From assembly GCA_964036275.1 (NCBI GenBank), contig OZ038437.1, forward strand, positions 2,608,501-2,672,500: a DNA stretch of 64,000 nucleotides, read 5' to 3'. Positions within the stretch are counted from its first letter, which is position 1. Each line of letters opens with the position of its first letter. This document shows positions 25,601 to 38,500 of this stretch, in pieces. Below the pieces are notes generated by a model. That model did not search any database, was not told the origin of the DNA, and saw nothing but the letters and a program-made list of their open reading frames with translations. The stretch comes from Litoditis marina (Eukaryota > Nematoda > Chromadorea > Rhabditida > Rhabditidae). The position numbers were made by a program, and so were the translations under genes.

Positions 25601-28600
25601 TCTGCAGACCTTTGAACAAAAACTAATCTGCGCAGCGCTCCGCGCTGCGCACGATATGAATTCAGAAACGTAATAATAATAACATTTAATATACAGAAGT
25701 GTAACAACGAAACATAAGCTCTTTGAATTGCCTTAGTTGAAAGGTATGAAAAATGGTAAACAGCGGAAAAATAAACTCTACAGAATCTGAATGCAATAAA
25801 TGCAGACTGTTTGTGAGTCAGGGCGAGGAGTTTAAGAAATGCATGTCACCTTGCAACGCCTCAGGCTCATGCTCCGGTTTTAAGTGTTGTCAGAAAGTTC
25901 TACATTTACCCACCTGCAGAAACTAGCCGCACAAGAGATACAGTGAAACACAGGATCGTCATCCATCGACTCAACGAACTCCATGACGAACGCACAGCTC
26001 TTGCAACTGAATAGATCTTGTTTATAAAACAGACATTTACGACTAACAATTCATCATTTCTTCTTGATTTTCTCACTTTTCTAATTGGTCGTTCAAGAAC
26101 ATCAGAGCTTCGTTGTCTATGCGCCTTTCGAGGACTCGTTGTACTTCCGCATCAAGGTGAGGCCGCACAACACCTGCGAAAAAAGATAATTCCATAAATC
26201 ACGGAGATTTTTAGATTTGTTCAGTTTATGCGATATGCCACTGCAGATTCTCATTTAGGACCACACAAGAAATTTATGTATCAGTTTGCTTTTCTTCACC
26301 AGTTTTTGGGTGGGACTCAGCTCGCATCAATAATGTTATTATGATATGAAATAGAATAGTCGCAATTGTTAACAAATGGTTATATTGTTGTTACACAATT
26401 AACGATACTAGTTCAAGTAGCCTTAAGCCGAATTGATACGACACCAAAGAAGCTTTTGCCTGACAACTACGAAACGATGGTGATTGTTTTTTGTACTCTC
26501 AGTCTCATATAAATCATTCCTCGAGATATTTCTGCAACAAAGTTTCTCAATTTAAAACACACCCCAAGGATATATGTTGTTACAACCAGCCTCCACGCAG
26601 AGCAATCCCGTTCCAAAAGGAGCGAGTCTTCCACCAGTACACAGTGCAGCGGCTTGTTCTTTCAGACAATCCAAACACACACGGTGTTTATTGTCTTTTA
26701 AAGATATACGATACACATCAGTTATGTATTCTGTGAATGTAGAGCCCCCATCTAATTCTCATTCAGAACTCAATGATAATTGGCAAGCACTTTTTTTTAA
26801 TTTTTACACATAATCTCCGTCAGTCACACATTTCACCATTTGTTGGTTTCACCACATGCTATTTTCGCTGTGAAGTTCTTACAAAGACTGCCACCCGTTT
26901 ATTTTATCACATCAATCGTAGAATGTGGGTCATGGAGTGTACCTTCCTGATTGTTTCCATCTGGTTGAACCCCAGATGTTCGACATGGAAGACCTTGCTG
27001 TGTTGCTAAAGTTTCTAGACAAACTGAACAATCGAATTCGGCAACTTCATCCTGGAGGATGGTGAATAGAGTGGTTAAGCGACTAAGTTGTTATCATTAT
27101 TATAAGTTGGTATTGAACTCTCCTACGAAAATACACTCAATTTCATGTAAGCTCTTCAAATTGTGTGTAACGCCACGAAGTTAGAGAATGCCCTCTCAGA
27201 CTCAAAGCAGGCTGAGAAACGATACTTTTCATTTGCGTCAACCTCACTGTTTCTATAGTTATTCGGACAGTATACGTCGAGATTAGCACCCACCTCTCGA
27301 TCAGATGCAACATCATCATGATCCTCCAAATCGCCGTACAAGTTATCTTGCAGTTGATTTCTCTCGTCCAAGTACAAGTAAATATCTAGCACAAATCCAA
27401 AAATGTTGTCCGTATTACCAGAAACGAAATCTTCAACGCTCACTTCAGTCTGGAATTTGCATATGATGCGATAAAATGATAAGCTGACACAGTTGTGAGT
27501 GGATGAGTCGCATCACGAATCGAAATCATTGATGAAAATTTCGAATAGTATTTAGGTATGATTTTTTGTCGAGATAGAACACCGTTTGTTTTCGCTATAA
27601 TGCTATCATGATAGAGTTCCCAAACTTGCTTTATTTGCAATGTATTGTTGTTGTAAGGTAATCATGGATTGCCTTACACTTTCTCTCTCTTTTTCTCTCT
27701 CATCTCTATATGTATCATCAAATTCCAAGAAGGAATATGTTGTGAGAGCTTCCCCCGCGCCGAGCGAAACGTCACTTAGAGTGACTACAAAAGGAGCAGA
27801 AAAGAAGACTCAAGGGCCAAGACCGTTTTCATGACACGTTTCATACCATTCTATTGTTTTGTTAAATAAACGTTGTTCCCACTGGCCTTCCCTTACTGGA
27901 AGCATGCGAGTGCCGGAATGAATTTTCCGGCTATCCCCGACCTCCTATTTTTCTAATCCTCCTTCTTTCTACTATATTTCGGAACTATCGACGGGTCAAC
28001 CGTGAGTTTGTATGTTTATCGTAGATCGGACCTGACAATTTTTGAAAGTATGTCTTTGTCAGTTTTTGTGCTGCCCTTGTACTTGTTGTTGCGGAGGAAT
28101 GATTCCCGCCTGTGTTTTGCCGTCACTCGGTTTTTGTCCAAGGTGTTCTTTAATGTTGTGAGATAGTCCGTGCACACGAAACAATTTGTTTATATGTTCT
28201 ACCAATCTGATATGTTCCGTGTAATGTGTTTCATAACTAAGTTAGATTAAAATGCCGTTTTTGTCCGGTCTTGGTCCAAATAGGAAGCAGGCGTCTTCCT
28301 CCCATCCACCACCAATTATTTAAAGCTGGCTTGTTTTGCCAACTGGCAACTGACAAGTCTCAATCAACTACTTTCCGCAATCTCCACACTATGTCGAAAA
28401 GAATAACGTCGTTGGAGCTTTTTGCATCGGCATCACCCGGTAGGCATCCGGGCCACGATCACAACCATATTTCTTCCGTTCTCGTTCTCTTGTTCAAGCT
28501 TTCTTCCGTGAAAGCGAGCTGTCGACCAGGGTCAGTACGTGCCACGACACAATTTGTTAGATGTTGAGCAAGTCTGATTTGTTGCGTGTATGTATTGTAG

Positions 28601-31425
28601 TGTATTAGTTCAATTAGTGTGTCCTGTTGTTCAGTCTTGATCCAAATAGAAAACAGGCGTCTTCCTCCCAGTCAAAACCAATTTTTTTTTCTCAAAGCTG
28701 ATACATCACAAGCTTCACAACCTTTCGTATCAGCTAACTCGCAGTTGACGAGTCTCTACCACTTACATTTCGCATTCCCCACATTCTATCTAGAAGAATG
28801 AAGTCGTCGGATCTGTTCGTATCGACATTACCCGGTAGGCATCCGGGCCACAATCACATCAATACCTTTTTTTCATGGTCTCGCGTTCTCCCGGGAAAGT
28901 GAGCTATCGACCAGGGTCGGTCTCGGGGGAAGGTGGGAGATGTAGGCATGTAAGGTAATCATGGATTGCCTTACACTTTCTCTCTCTTTTTCTCTCTCAT
29001 CTCTATATGTATCATCAAATTCCAAGAAGGAATATGTTGTGAGAGCTTCCCCCGCGCCGAGCGAAACGTCACTTAGAGTGACTACAAAAGGAGCAGAAAA
29101 GAAGACTCAAGGGCCAAGACCGTTTTCATGACACGTTTCATACCATTCTATTGTTTTGTTAAATAAACGTTGTTCCCACTGGCCCTCCCTTACATTGTAA
29201 ACTAACCTGTGTATTGAAAATCGTCTGCGCAATGTCAAGTGCATTCGCGATGTTCATGTACACATCATCGATATCCAGGTGGTGGAAGTCAATCAAACCT
29301 GGGCTGAAAATTGAATGAATAATGAAATACATTTTTGGATTGATTCGGAATTGACGTTAAGTGTTATTACCAACAGCAACAATAATACCCAATTCAAACT
29401 TAACTTGATTGTTGTTAGATGAATGATGAGTGGGGAATAAGAAAATCAAACACGATCTCAAAAAGTTTGAATAAACACTTAGTCTGCATTGTGATTGCAA
29501 ACTTTACCACAAAACATTGACAAGAGCATTCAAAGCCACTCCATCCGTCCAGCTGTTGTCGAAGTTTTGTATTACGACACCTCGTTGTCGCGAAACTTTT
29601 CTCTGACACCACATCAGCAGAGTCACGTCCAGATCTACCTCATCTCGATCTTGTTCGTCATCCGAGACGTTGAGCTGCTCTTCAACATCCTGCGAAAATT
29701 GGGGCAATAGCAGGAACTACTGTCGAATGTCGAACTCAATCTGGATTGTTTTACACCTTCTCTGAATTTCTGAAGATGATCTGTCGTTTTCGAAACATCT
29801 TCCATTAGAGTCAGTCGTAAAACATTACACCATCACATAGGATGGAACAATCTGATGGAAACACAGCATTTTGTATAATAAATTATGAACTTCGCGTTGG
29901 ACTTAAAACTAAATTAAATTTGTATAATTCATTATGACGTACCCGTTTGGAATTGAAACTAAATAATACAGTAGATGTGAGTTATTGCATGCATTTTCTC
30001 ACACCTATGTTTTCATTCAGTTTTTAAAAGTCAAAAAGGTTAATGAAATATGAACGAACCTCGTCATCACTCTCTGCTTCATCAGCATTCTCTCCGAGAT
30101 CTTCCTCGTCGTATTTTTTTTCATCTCCTGTCTCGTCACCGTTCTCCTCTGCATCGCCGCCACAAAATTCGTAAATTTCTCGAACAAAGTTGAATATCGT
30201 ATCATGGTCGGACGCTGCCATCATTTCGATTTCCGGGTTGGCCTGAACGGTAGTTTTTCAAATATTTCCTTCTGAATTAGAGTTGCTTCAAACGTAAGTT
30301 GTCCGATCTCTTTTCATTTCTTTGAAAAAACTTTCAGTTGAAACCAACAATTAAAGAATTTTTTGACGGAGTTTATACATTATGTACCATAACCTGTTAA
30401 TCTGATTTACCTTGCGTATTTGAGACTTCGTTCACTACATATTCATTATTACCCGGTATGGCATACATTTGTGAGCAGTACAAAAAATACGTTTCTAGTT
30501 TTTTGTCCCTAAATTTCTCATACCCTTTTATTTTGCTCACCGTAATGTGGAATAACTGTTCGGCAGTATCAACAGCATTCATTATGTTTTCGTACACATT
30601 ATCCGCCTCTAGATCCTCGAATAGAAACACTTCTGGTCTGAAATACATGTACGCGAATAATTATTCAATTCGAGCAGGAAACCCCCATTTGGGTGAACTA
30701 TAGAATATTTTGAACCATTGAACTAAGGAATATATAGAAAGAATAGTGAAAAGACTGGTAGACCATCAACAAATCATAGATTCCCCATCAGTACCGTAAT
30801 CCGTGACCGCTCATATTCGTATTCGAATTTTGTATTTGTTGTTATAATACTCATCTAGTCCCAACGAAACCAGTTCTCACCAAGTTACCTCTACAATAAA
30901 ATAACAAGATCATTCTGAGAGTTTTTCATGAATACTATTGTTCTATAAAAACAGGTACTATCACCGTTCCAATCGTATAACACTGTCTAGTTGCGTTTAT
31001 CGCTATAAGCGCGTAAGAGGACCACTATACTCTTTTTCTCATCTGTTTTTTTTTCTTTTTTTACTCTTCTCCAATCAGGAGTGCTACATCTAATCATGTG
31101 GTAAGTCACGTGTTGAATCGCAAATAAATCTATCTATAATCTAGCACAACTTGAGGCAATTATCACACCAGGCATTTATGCCAACGACAACGTCCGAATA
31201 CAAATTCTGAATTGATTAACTATCGTTGGTTCAAGAGGTGTTATTTCATTAAAAAATTGTTGAACTTGCCGTAAGGAGTTTATTAAAGCATTCAGTGCGA
31301 GTCCGTTCTTCCAGCTGTCAGTGAAATCCACAATGTTGACGTTTTCATACTGCGATGTTGATCTTTGACACCAACGTAGAACTCTGTCTTCATAGGCAGT
31401 CATAACTCGGTGTTTCTCTGGTGAA
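22680..31425 (-). CDS. Gene 3: CH-CH-RING1-IBR-RING2 protein, RNF216-like RBR E3 ligase fused to CH domains
   Basis: Exons 5'->3': 31270-31425, 30541-30637, 30060-30242, 29689-29510 (approximate 3' end), 29207-29303, 27294-27449, 26943-27051, 26563-26694, 26077-26173, 25914-26006, 23944-24027, 23617-23680, 23196-23287, 22905 down to 22775 (donor) or read through to a stop at 22680. The first exon has an acceptor 22 nt before ATG ([12 protein letters not shown]). CH-A and CH-B are followed by acidic linkers. RING1 is FDCSVC..C plus HRVCLDC..CVEAGC; IBR is [24 protein letters not shown]2 is [19 protein letters not shown]; the tail has CGRKC. Same plan and splice phases as gene 2. The CH-A first intron appears to use a GC donor (CG/gcaagt). 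A CpG-type change turns Arg to Cys at the CH-B junction. A TRIM-like LTR element lies 14 bp past the donor at 29207. Confidence 0.76.
24169..24431. mobile_element. Fold-back element with 78-bp arms
   Basis: Arms at 24169-24246 and 24354-24431 are reverse complements with about two mismatches, enclosing a loop of about 107 bp. It lies in the gene 3 intron between the two IBR exons. The arm core AATAAAAATATTTTGAGG resembles the ends of the element at 9367-13276. Confidence 0.65.
24434..24810. repeat. Dispersed repeat, single-copy relative of the 54-kb satellite
   Basis: Shares GGTTGGTAGACGGAG, CCTGTTTCCAAGATCT and CACTACGTGT with the 104-bp units at 53.7-54.95 kb. Its right flank, with GGGAATCGCTGGTCCGTATT, matches 54990-55200. 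No array is formed here. Confidence 0.7.
25033..25111 (-). other. tRNA-like sequence (tRNA pseudogene or SINE head)
   Basis: The minus strand has an A-box-like TGGCGGATTGG and a perfect B-box GGTTCGATTCC at tRNA-like spacing. I cannot fold a clean anticodon arm, so it is called tRNA-like rather than a tRNA gene. Confidence 0.4.
25395..25440. repeat. GCC trinucleotide microsatellite
   Basis: A run of about seven GCC units, GC-rich within AT-rich intron DNA of gene 3. Confidence 0.7.
27652..29193 (+). mobile_element. Non-coding LTR element (TRIM-like), gene 3 intron
   Basis: 245-bp direct repeats at 27652-27896 and 28949-29193 (TGTAAGG...CCCTTAC), nearly identical. A primer-binding-site-like TGGAAGCATGCGAGTGCC begins at 27897, and a purine tract GGGGGAAGGTGGGAGA sits just before the right LTR. 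Flanks GTTGT and ATTGT are a possible imperfect target duplication. The 1.05-kb interior lacks gag or pol and contains two diverged copies of a block with CAGGCGTCTTCCTCCCA and ACCCGGTAGGCATCCGGGCC. It is opposite in strand to the host gene. Confidence 0.75.
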
Positions 31426-32500
31426 CTGGAAATGTAACGTTAAACACTTTTCCTGTTTTTTTCTGTTGTATAAATTGTCTATGCATTCAAAAACAATGAA
31501 GAAAGAGAAATGAACTTTCACACATTAATCACTCAACTTAATTCTCTCATTATATTTAAGGTAAGGCAATTAGTCTACAATCAAACAGAAATCCCGAACG
31601 AATATGTGGTACTCACCCGACTTGTTCTATGTAGATCAAAAACGTGACTGGCACTCAGGATTGCATTCAGCCTGATGTAGGAACATGAAAATTACAATAA
31701 CGGAATGTAAGTTACTCACACTCAGAAGAGGATAGTTATGTTTGGATAATACCATAAACCATTGCAAACAGCGTTCAAACACAAATTTTAATAACAAAAG
31801 ATCGAACGACAACGTATGAAAATAACTTAAAACAGCTTAACACACGTCTCGACCTTATAGAATGGATTTGCTATTTGACTAAATGAAACGAAACTATTTT
31901 TTTCAAATGAAAAAAAAACCCTAGAATTAATGTGACACATGCGCTATAGAACTTCAAATTGAGCTGTCTCTGGAGGTATAGCGCGTGTTTGAGCTGGGCG
32001 ATCCTCGTGCATCAATATCTGAAAGAAAAAACTCGTCAAATTTCATGGCGAACTGTCATTGATTCTGAGGGCGAATGTAAAAGAATTTTCTTGAAGCGTG
32101 ACAGACCTTACAAATTGTGGTTCAGCGAAATGATCCGCGACCCTCTGCCGCGCTTCATTACGTTGAGGGAACTGTGCCCGTACTCACAGCTCCCTCATTA
32201 GTTTGATACATTATTGTTACAGAGAGCTTACGCGAGTTCAACTAAAGCCAGCTACTACCGCCGCCAACGATGAAGGACGCTATAAAACACCATTTGATAC
32301 CCCCCCCCCTGGCAATCACACGAGTAGTAATAGTTAGAAGGCTTCAGTTCTGACCTATTACTTCCCCTACCTCGTTGTTCTCCGCACGAATCCCGATAAT
32401 CTTTTCAGTTTTTCGGAGTAGTTACAGAGTTGAGAACATGCGGTTCGAAACACGGAAAGAGCACTTTGAGAAACGACCCAGTCACAGTTGAAATCACTTC
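31426..32500. other. Spacer between genes 4 and 3
   Basis: About 1.1 kb. A possible small minus-strand exon lies near 31622-31680 (donor gtgagt), and another open stretch after an acceptor at about 32020; neither joins convincingly to a neighbour. A C run occurs at 32301-32310. Confidence 0.4.
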
Positions 32501-35500
32501 TCACCCTCTAATTTTCGTTCTAGCGACCGCATTCACTCGATCCTCGTCTGAGTTCAATGGGCACGGTCTACCGCAATCTTCAGTACAAAAATCTGGATCC
32601 TCGGCGTCTTGGTGGCTGCAAAAGCACTGCTCAATTATGTTAAAACTATCAATTACCGAGTATTCTGAACTTTTCTGTTTATTAAAACAAACCAGTAATA
32701 TACTCACCTACAAAAGTGATTATATTCGACGTCTTTCTGCTCACAACAGTAACATTGAGTGGCTCCACAAATACATTGCATATTGTTACATCCACCGTCC
32801 TGCAATTATAACATGAACAATGGGTAAACGAACTAAGTCGTACCACTTCTTTTGAGGAAGCCTTTTTTCTCGAGACATCACTATCTTCTCATTAAAGGTG
32901 GCACGAATTGAAACCTAATGCGGCTACATGGTGCTCCAATCCATGTAGCGCCGCTCGCGGGCCAGACGCAGAGCGGCAGGCAACCGCGGCTCCAATCAAT
33001 AGAGCGGCGCGCTCTGCCCGTTTCGAAAATCTTCTCCGAAAATTTCAATTTCATTTTATTCTAATGTTTCTGTTCTATCTAGTGTTATATTTATGTTCGG
33101 TATGTTTCATATAGGTCTCTCTGACTGAAGGACTTTCGATACCTGTGTCAAAATTCGAGAAATTTGAAAACAAAGACCAAAAATGAATAAGTTCTGGATT
33201 TTTCATTCTTTGGATACTTTGTTTTTCCATAATCTATTTCTGTCATGGTAAAAATGATTCGTATTTTCCGTTGTGAGGTTGATGGGATTGGTTTTATTGA
33301 TCATTATGTTCTGCGAAATGAAAGACTATATAGTCGTGGACCAGCGATAATCGTGCTATATTGCGAGAAATTTATTTCTCTGTGTCACAGTCCTTTAATC
33401 AATGGCGCGCGATTGCTGCATTGCGGTTTTTCGTTGGTTTTATTCAAATTTTCCTATCGAATATTTATTAAGCGATGATAGTGTTTAAACAGAAGAAGTC
33501 ACAATACTTTCTTTAACAAAATAAACTCAAAATAAACGTTTATTTTGAGTTTATTTTGTTAAAGAAAGTATTGTGACTTCTTCTTTTAAAAAATTTTCAT
33601 GAACCTACTTGCTTACTCACTATATTCTTTCGAGCTTGTATTTTCAGCTGAGGTCAGAAAGAAAGCAAAATGATATCTGTTTATTTATTATTTCGTTCGT
33701 ACTATTACTTTATTTCGCTGTTCTCTTATTCACGTGCCACATTTTATTTGTTTTTAGAAAATAATTGATTTGCCTTCAGGTTTTCGAGACCTCAATTAGC
33801 AGAAAAGTCGGGTCAACAGAGAGAGAGGCCTCTCCTCGAAAAATACAAAAGGTGAGTGTATGTTTTACTGCATTTTTTCTTCTCTCGTTGTTTGTTATAT
33901 CAAACTTCATAGTCTGGCTATTTTTACTATGTGATGTGTAGCAAAAAACTCAAAAAACGGGCACCTTTTCACCATAGTCGGCATAATTGAACCATTTTGA
34001 TTATTTTGAAGCAAACATCGGTAATTATGAACGTACTCAATACGAAAAGTTGCTTGTTTTGAGGTGTGGTTTACTAATAACTGTGTTTTCGGATCAATCT
34101 CACTTTAATTTTGTTTATCCCTGCGTGGGATTTCATTATTCATTGCTGTGTGTTTATTTTTGTACGCTTGCAGTACCCCCTAGATCATGTCAGCAACGGA
34201 AACAAGTGGTCATCGACGTGACTTCGGTGTTCTTCACATGCCTGGTGTCCATAGTCCATGTTTAATGAAGGTTAGAGTTTTCATTATTTAATTATCGCGT
34301 TGAGTTTACGCTGAAAAGAATCTTCTCAATTTTTCCTTATTAGAAGTCTAGCGGAAAGTAATAGGCTGATCCTTGCCGAAATCCCTATTGACAGGTTAAT
34401 TTTCCATGAAGTTGATTACCCTTCATGATAAATAATAATGTAATAGCACATACTAGTAAATATTTGAACTGAAGGAAGTCGTCTCCTGTTCCAATACGCA
34501 AAATTTTGATAAGTTGAAACTGAAAAATATCCGAATTTCCCAGTTGAAAAAGAAAGAACCCCGTTTTCCGAATCTTCCATGCTCCAGTAGTAGTTATTTA
34601 GCTAATTATTCCGTTTGTGCATGTTTTTTATTCAAAACCAAAATTTTACAATTTATATTCAGACTTCAATCCTCACTTGCGGCTAATAATTACGCAAGAC
34701 GCTTTGAATTTTGTAAACTAATCTCTACTTCCAGGCTCTGGCTTGGTATCGTGACCGGAAGTGGCAGTTTGAAAGGAGTTGGGTTGGATTATTCATCGCC
34801 AAACAAGATCTGGCAACTGCAGCAGTAACCCATTTTCCGGTAATATAGGACTCTATTTACTATTTTTTTTCCGTTTCTCATACTCCAGTAAAGTTGTCTA
34901 AATTCTCGGAGAAACTGAAATACTCACTCTTTTCATGCCAAATAGTTTTTATGTGTGTAAATCTAGCATGGGCTGATTATCATGAAATAGTCAAACCTTA
35001 CTAGTGTGTACCTGTTTTTATAATTCACTCTCCCTGACCTGAATTTTGCATGGGAAATGAAAAACTGCCTAATTTTTTCTTGTTGTCTAGTTAGCTGAGT
35101 ACGAGTTGATATACGATATTCGATTACATTTCTATTGACTGGTTGTTATATTCAGTATTCCGTGGACCAAAATGATATTCTTCATGTAATTAAAGGTTTA
35201 ATTTATGAAAAAAATTCCTGAATTTTATAGACTCCCAATTGAAGTTTTAAGATAAAGACTAGTCGGTGAACCTTTCTTTTGTATGGAAATTGTTTTAAAC
35301 TAACGTAATAAGTATGTTTTCCCGATTTTATTCTAGAATTCATTATTAGAAGTATTGCAAAATGTTGTTAATGAGCATACTGGTCCAAGCTATGCGAACA
35401 GGCTACACTGTGATGTTCCCAAGGTTGTCATTATAAAGCTTGTTATATATTACAATTTCCGTGTATTCGTTACTTTTTGAGCTAGTTGTTTCATTGCGAT

Positions 35501-38500
35501 GCATTTGTTTGTGTTTCTGTCAGCATAATTGTTATTTGTTGAATGAAGTCGTTTTGTGAACACTAATGGTTTTGTCAATATTTCTTATTTCTATGTACAA
35601 TGCACTTTTCGTTTTATTACTCATAGACCGCAAGCATCTTTCTTAGACACACGGACGTTTTTCATCGGGTACTGGTAGCTATGTAGAAGGTAGCTAAACA
35701 ATTCTCAGACTGTTCAATTGGTGTATGCGCTAGTGGGCGCCGTCTCGCTTTGAGCCTCGCGGGTTCCATACCCGGTTGAGGCAGGTTGGTAATTTATTTG
35801 TCTGTGTGCCCTCCATTATCGATGGGCGTCCACTATAAAGTGGGCGGTCTTGAATACAGGGCCGTAACTAAAATAGGTTTCGTGAATACAGGACAATAAC
35901 TTCTCTTCACTCTCTCTTCGCCTTCTATTTTTTCAAGATTCTCGAAATATTCGTTACTTTAGTCACCTAAGTTTTCTATCAATTGTGAAAAATACTAATT
36001 CGAGCGCTATTTTCAGGTTTCTGCCCATCGGACGATGCGATGTCGTATTTCTAAATTATATAGTGATGTCGTAATCGAACTAATTATTTCCCCTGGCTTT
36101 ATCAGGTTAGTTTTAGATTTCTATTTTTCTTCGCCTCTTTTTCTTCGTGTCATAAAAGAGGTAAAGTGTGATCATCCTACTAAAAGTAACCCGTTTTTGA
36201 TATGAATACGTGAAATCTTAATGATTTGACATAAAAAGAGCGCTATTTCCCGACATTTAGAAATCTGTCTATTTGGACAACACGATTAGAGCGAATTATT
36301 AGTATTTTTTATTCTAATGGATTCGTGGCTGGTATGTCTGTCGTTGTTTTCTGTGAGGTCAGCAGTTGCTAATGCCTAATTATTACCTCGATTTCCAAAT
36401 CAGGCGATCAGATAATTATTCACATTGAGACTACTATGTATAATTATGACAAGAGACATTTGAAAAAATCTTGGGCCTGACCAAATATGGAGTGTTATAA
36501 TGTGATTCTTTCAGGTATCATATTCGCCCACTTCTTACTAAGAAGTAGAAGTTCTATTTGTTTGTTGCTGTGATATATATTCTTTTCGATTACTGGTGAT
36601 CTCTGGACTACCGCAAATGGTCAAATGGTAAGTCAATTTACTCCTATTTCAGGTTTCCCACCTTTTGTATAGTATTTAACATTTTGCTCCATGAAAGATG
36701 AACTGTTTTTTGAACAAATTCGTTGGTAACCGTTTTAGTAAATGGGGTACGCAACCTGAATCAGTAGAGCTGTTATCAATTCAGCTATCCGTGAAAATAT
36801 GTGCGCAAAGGGAGCCCGTTTTACGAACATGATTTAGCTATTCGTCTAAGTTTTTCCATGAATAGTAAATGTAAAAAATGGACGTGGGATGACGAATTTG
36901 TTGTCATCGAACGTTACCCGCGAAAAAGGTACCGTTTTATTTCAGATGTACTCAATACTCATTCGAAGTGGTACTATATGCCGATGTCTACTAGGTGGTA
37001 ATCTGGTAATTCTGTAAAATATGGCGGAACACTGGCATGGATCATGATGAATAAGGTAACTTCTTGCTCTTGTTATGCTACTTGCTTCGCTTTGAGCATG
37101 TTCGAAATTCCTGCCTCAACCTTCGAAAAAGTATGAAGTATCCAAAATGCTCTTTTTCTGCCGATCCTGAGAACTATGCACCAACGGTAGTCTCTCCACG
37201 GCCAATAACACAAGCAACCGGGTTTGTAGCAACCAAAAAGCAACCGTGTGGCTTTTTTGAAGGAAACGGTTGCTTTTCCGAATTTCAAAGTTTCAAGAAA
37301 CTTTCAAAGTGTTTCTGGACAAAAAGTCCAACTAGTCACCTAACACCTGGCACGTATTCAACAAATCTGCAACGTTATACATGCAACTAATTTACTTGTT
37401 TTCAGATTTCCACTGTTTTGTGCATTAGCTGGCAGAAACAGTTCGCTCCTCTCTCAACTGGTAGTTTTATTCCGTTTCGTGGCTGTGATCTCTCCATTGT
37501 GCTTGTTGCTTGGTTTTCTAAGCTCTCTTCATTTTGTTTTTTACTACGTAATTTGTTCTAGATGTTTTTGTAGTAGTTATGGTGTTCTTTTTTTTCGTAC
37601 AAAAGTTCGAAACAACTGACTGTTTACCGTTGGTGCAGGTAACTTTATATGTTGATCATTTCGTCCGGTTTTTGTTGTTTTTTTCATAAGTTGTTCACTA
37701 ATTTTGGGAAATACGCAGGTTTATGTTGTGATTTTTACATAAAATTTGAAGTGTGCCAAAATTTTACGCTTTTCTCCGGAAATTTTTTTGACACAAACAC
37801 AATGAAATGATAGTAAACTGTTTTCTGTCAAGCAGTAATTATGTAGAACTCGTTATTGTGTCGTTTTCTTTATGTCGCGCCTTTCACGAAATTTCGCGCT
37901 CTATGTCGACTGTCACGAAATTTGGCAACATTCCAAATTTCCTCTGCGTGTCTGACCTATGGGAAAATAAAATGAATTTAGCAAAATGAGAGGTTTATAG
38001 TGAATATTGTGCAGCGATATGGGTGTGTTTCGAACTGTCTCAGTTGTATCTATTATTTGAGCATTCGTTTCTGGCCACCTTTAACGTGTGAATTACCCCC
38101 GACAAAGTCACTGATTTGAGAAAAACAACTGACCTTGGCAAAAAAACGTTTGCACCGATGACATTGTCGAAATAGGACCATAGTGAGTTCATGCTCCCTT
38201 AAATTGAATAAGCTCACGTTTCACGATCAAAATGATGGACGAAATAATTTTAACGAGTACGATGACCGGTACCAATTACCGTGTCTGAGTAGTCTATGTA
38301 TATATAATCACAAACACTTTCCGTTTTGCGTTCTTCAACCTATGTTAAACAAATTCATGAGCGTACCTCTGTAGGCGCTGGCGTTCCGCTTCTTTTGCCT
38401 CTTCGCAGTTGAGAACCCGATCTTCCTGGTGATCAAACCAATCCACTTTACATATTCTGAATTTGTTTGGTAATGAAAACATGACAAAAGCTAGAAAAGA

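Larger units (their letters stand above)
32800..38133. other. 5.3-kb repeat-rich intron of gene 4
   Basis: Separates the CHRC exon from RING2. It contains a perfect palindrome (33491-33584), sequences related to the 14.5-17.5 kb element (for example CCAGTAAAGTTGTCTAAATT at 34888), tRNA-like DNA near 35715-35790 and a dispersed repeat at 37885-38085. No coding exon was recognised. Confidence 0.5.
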
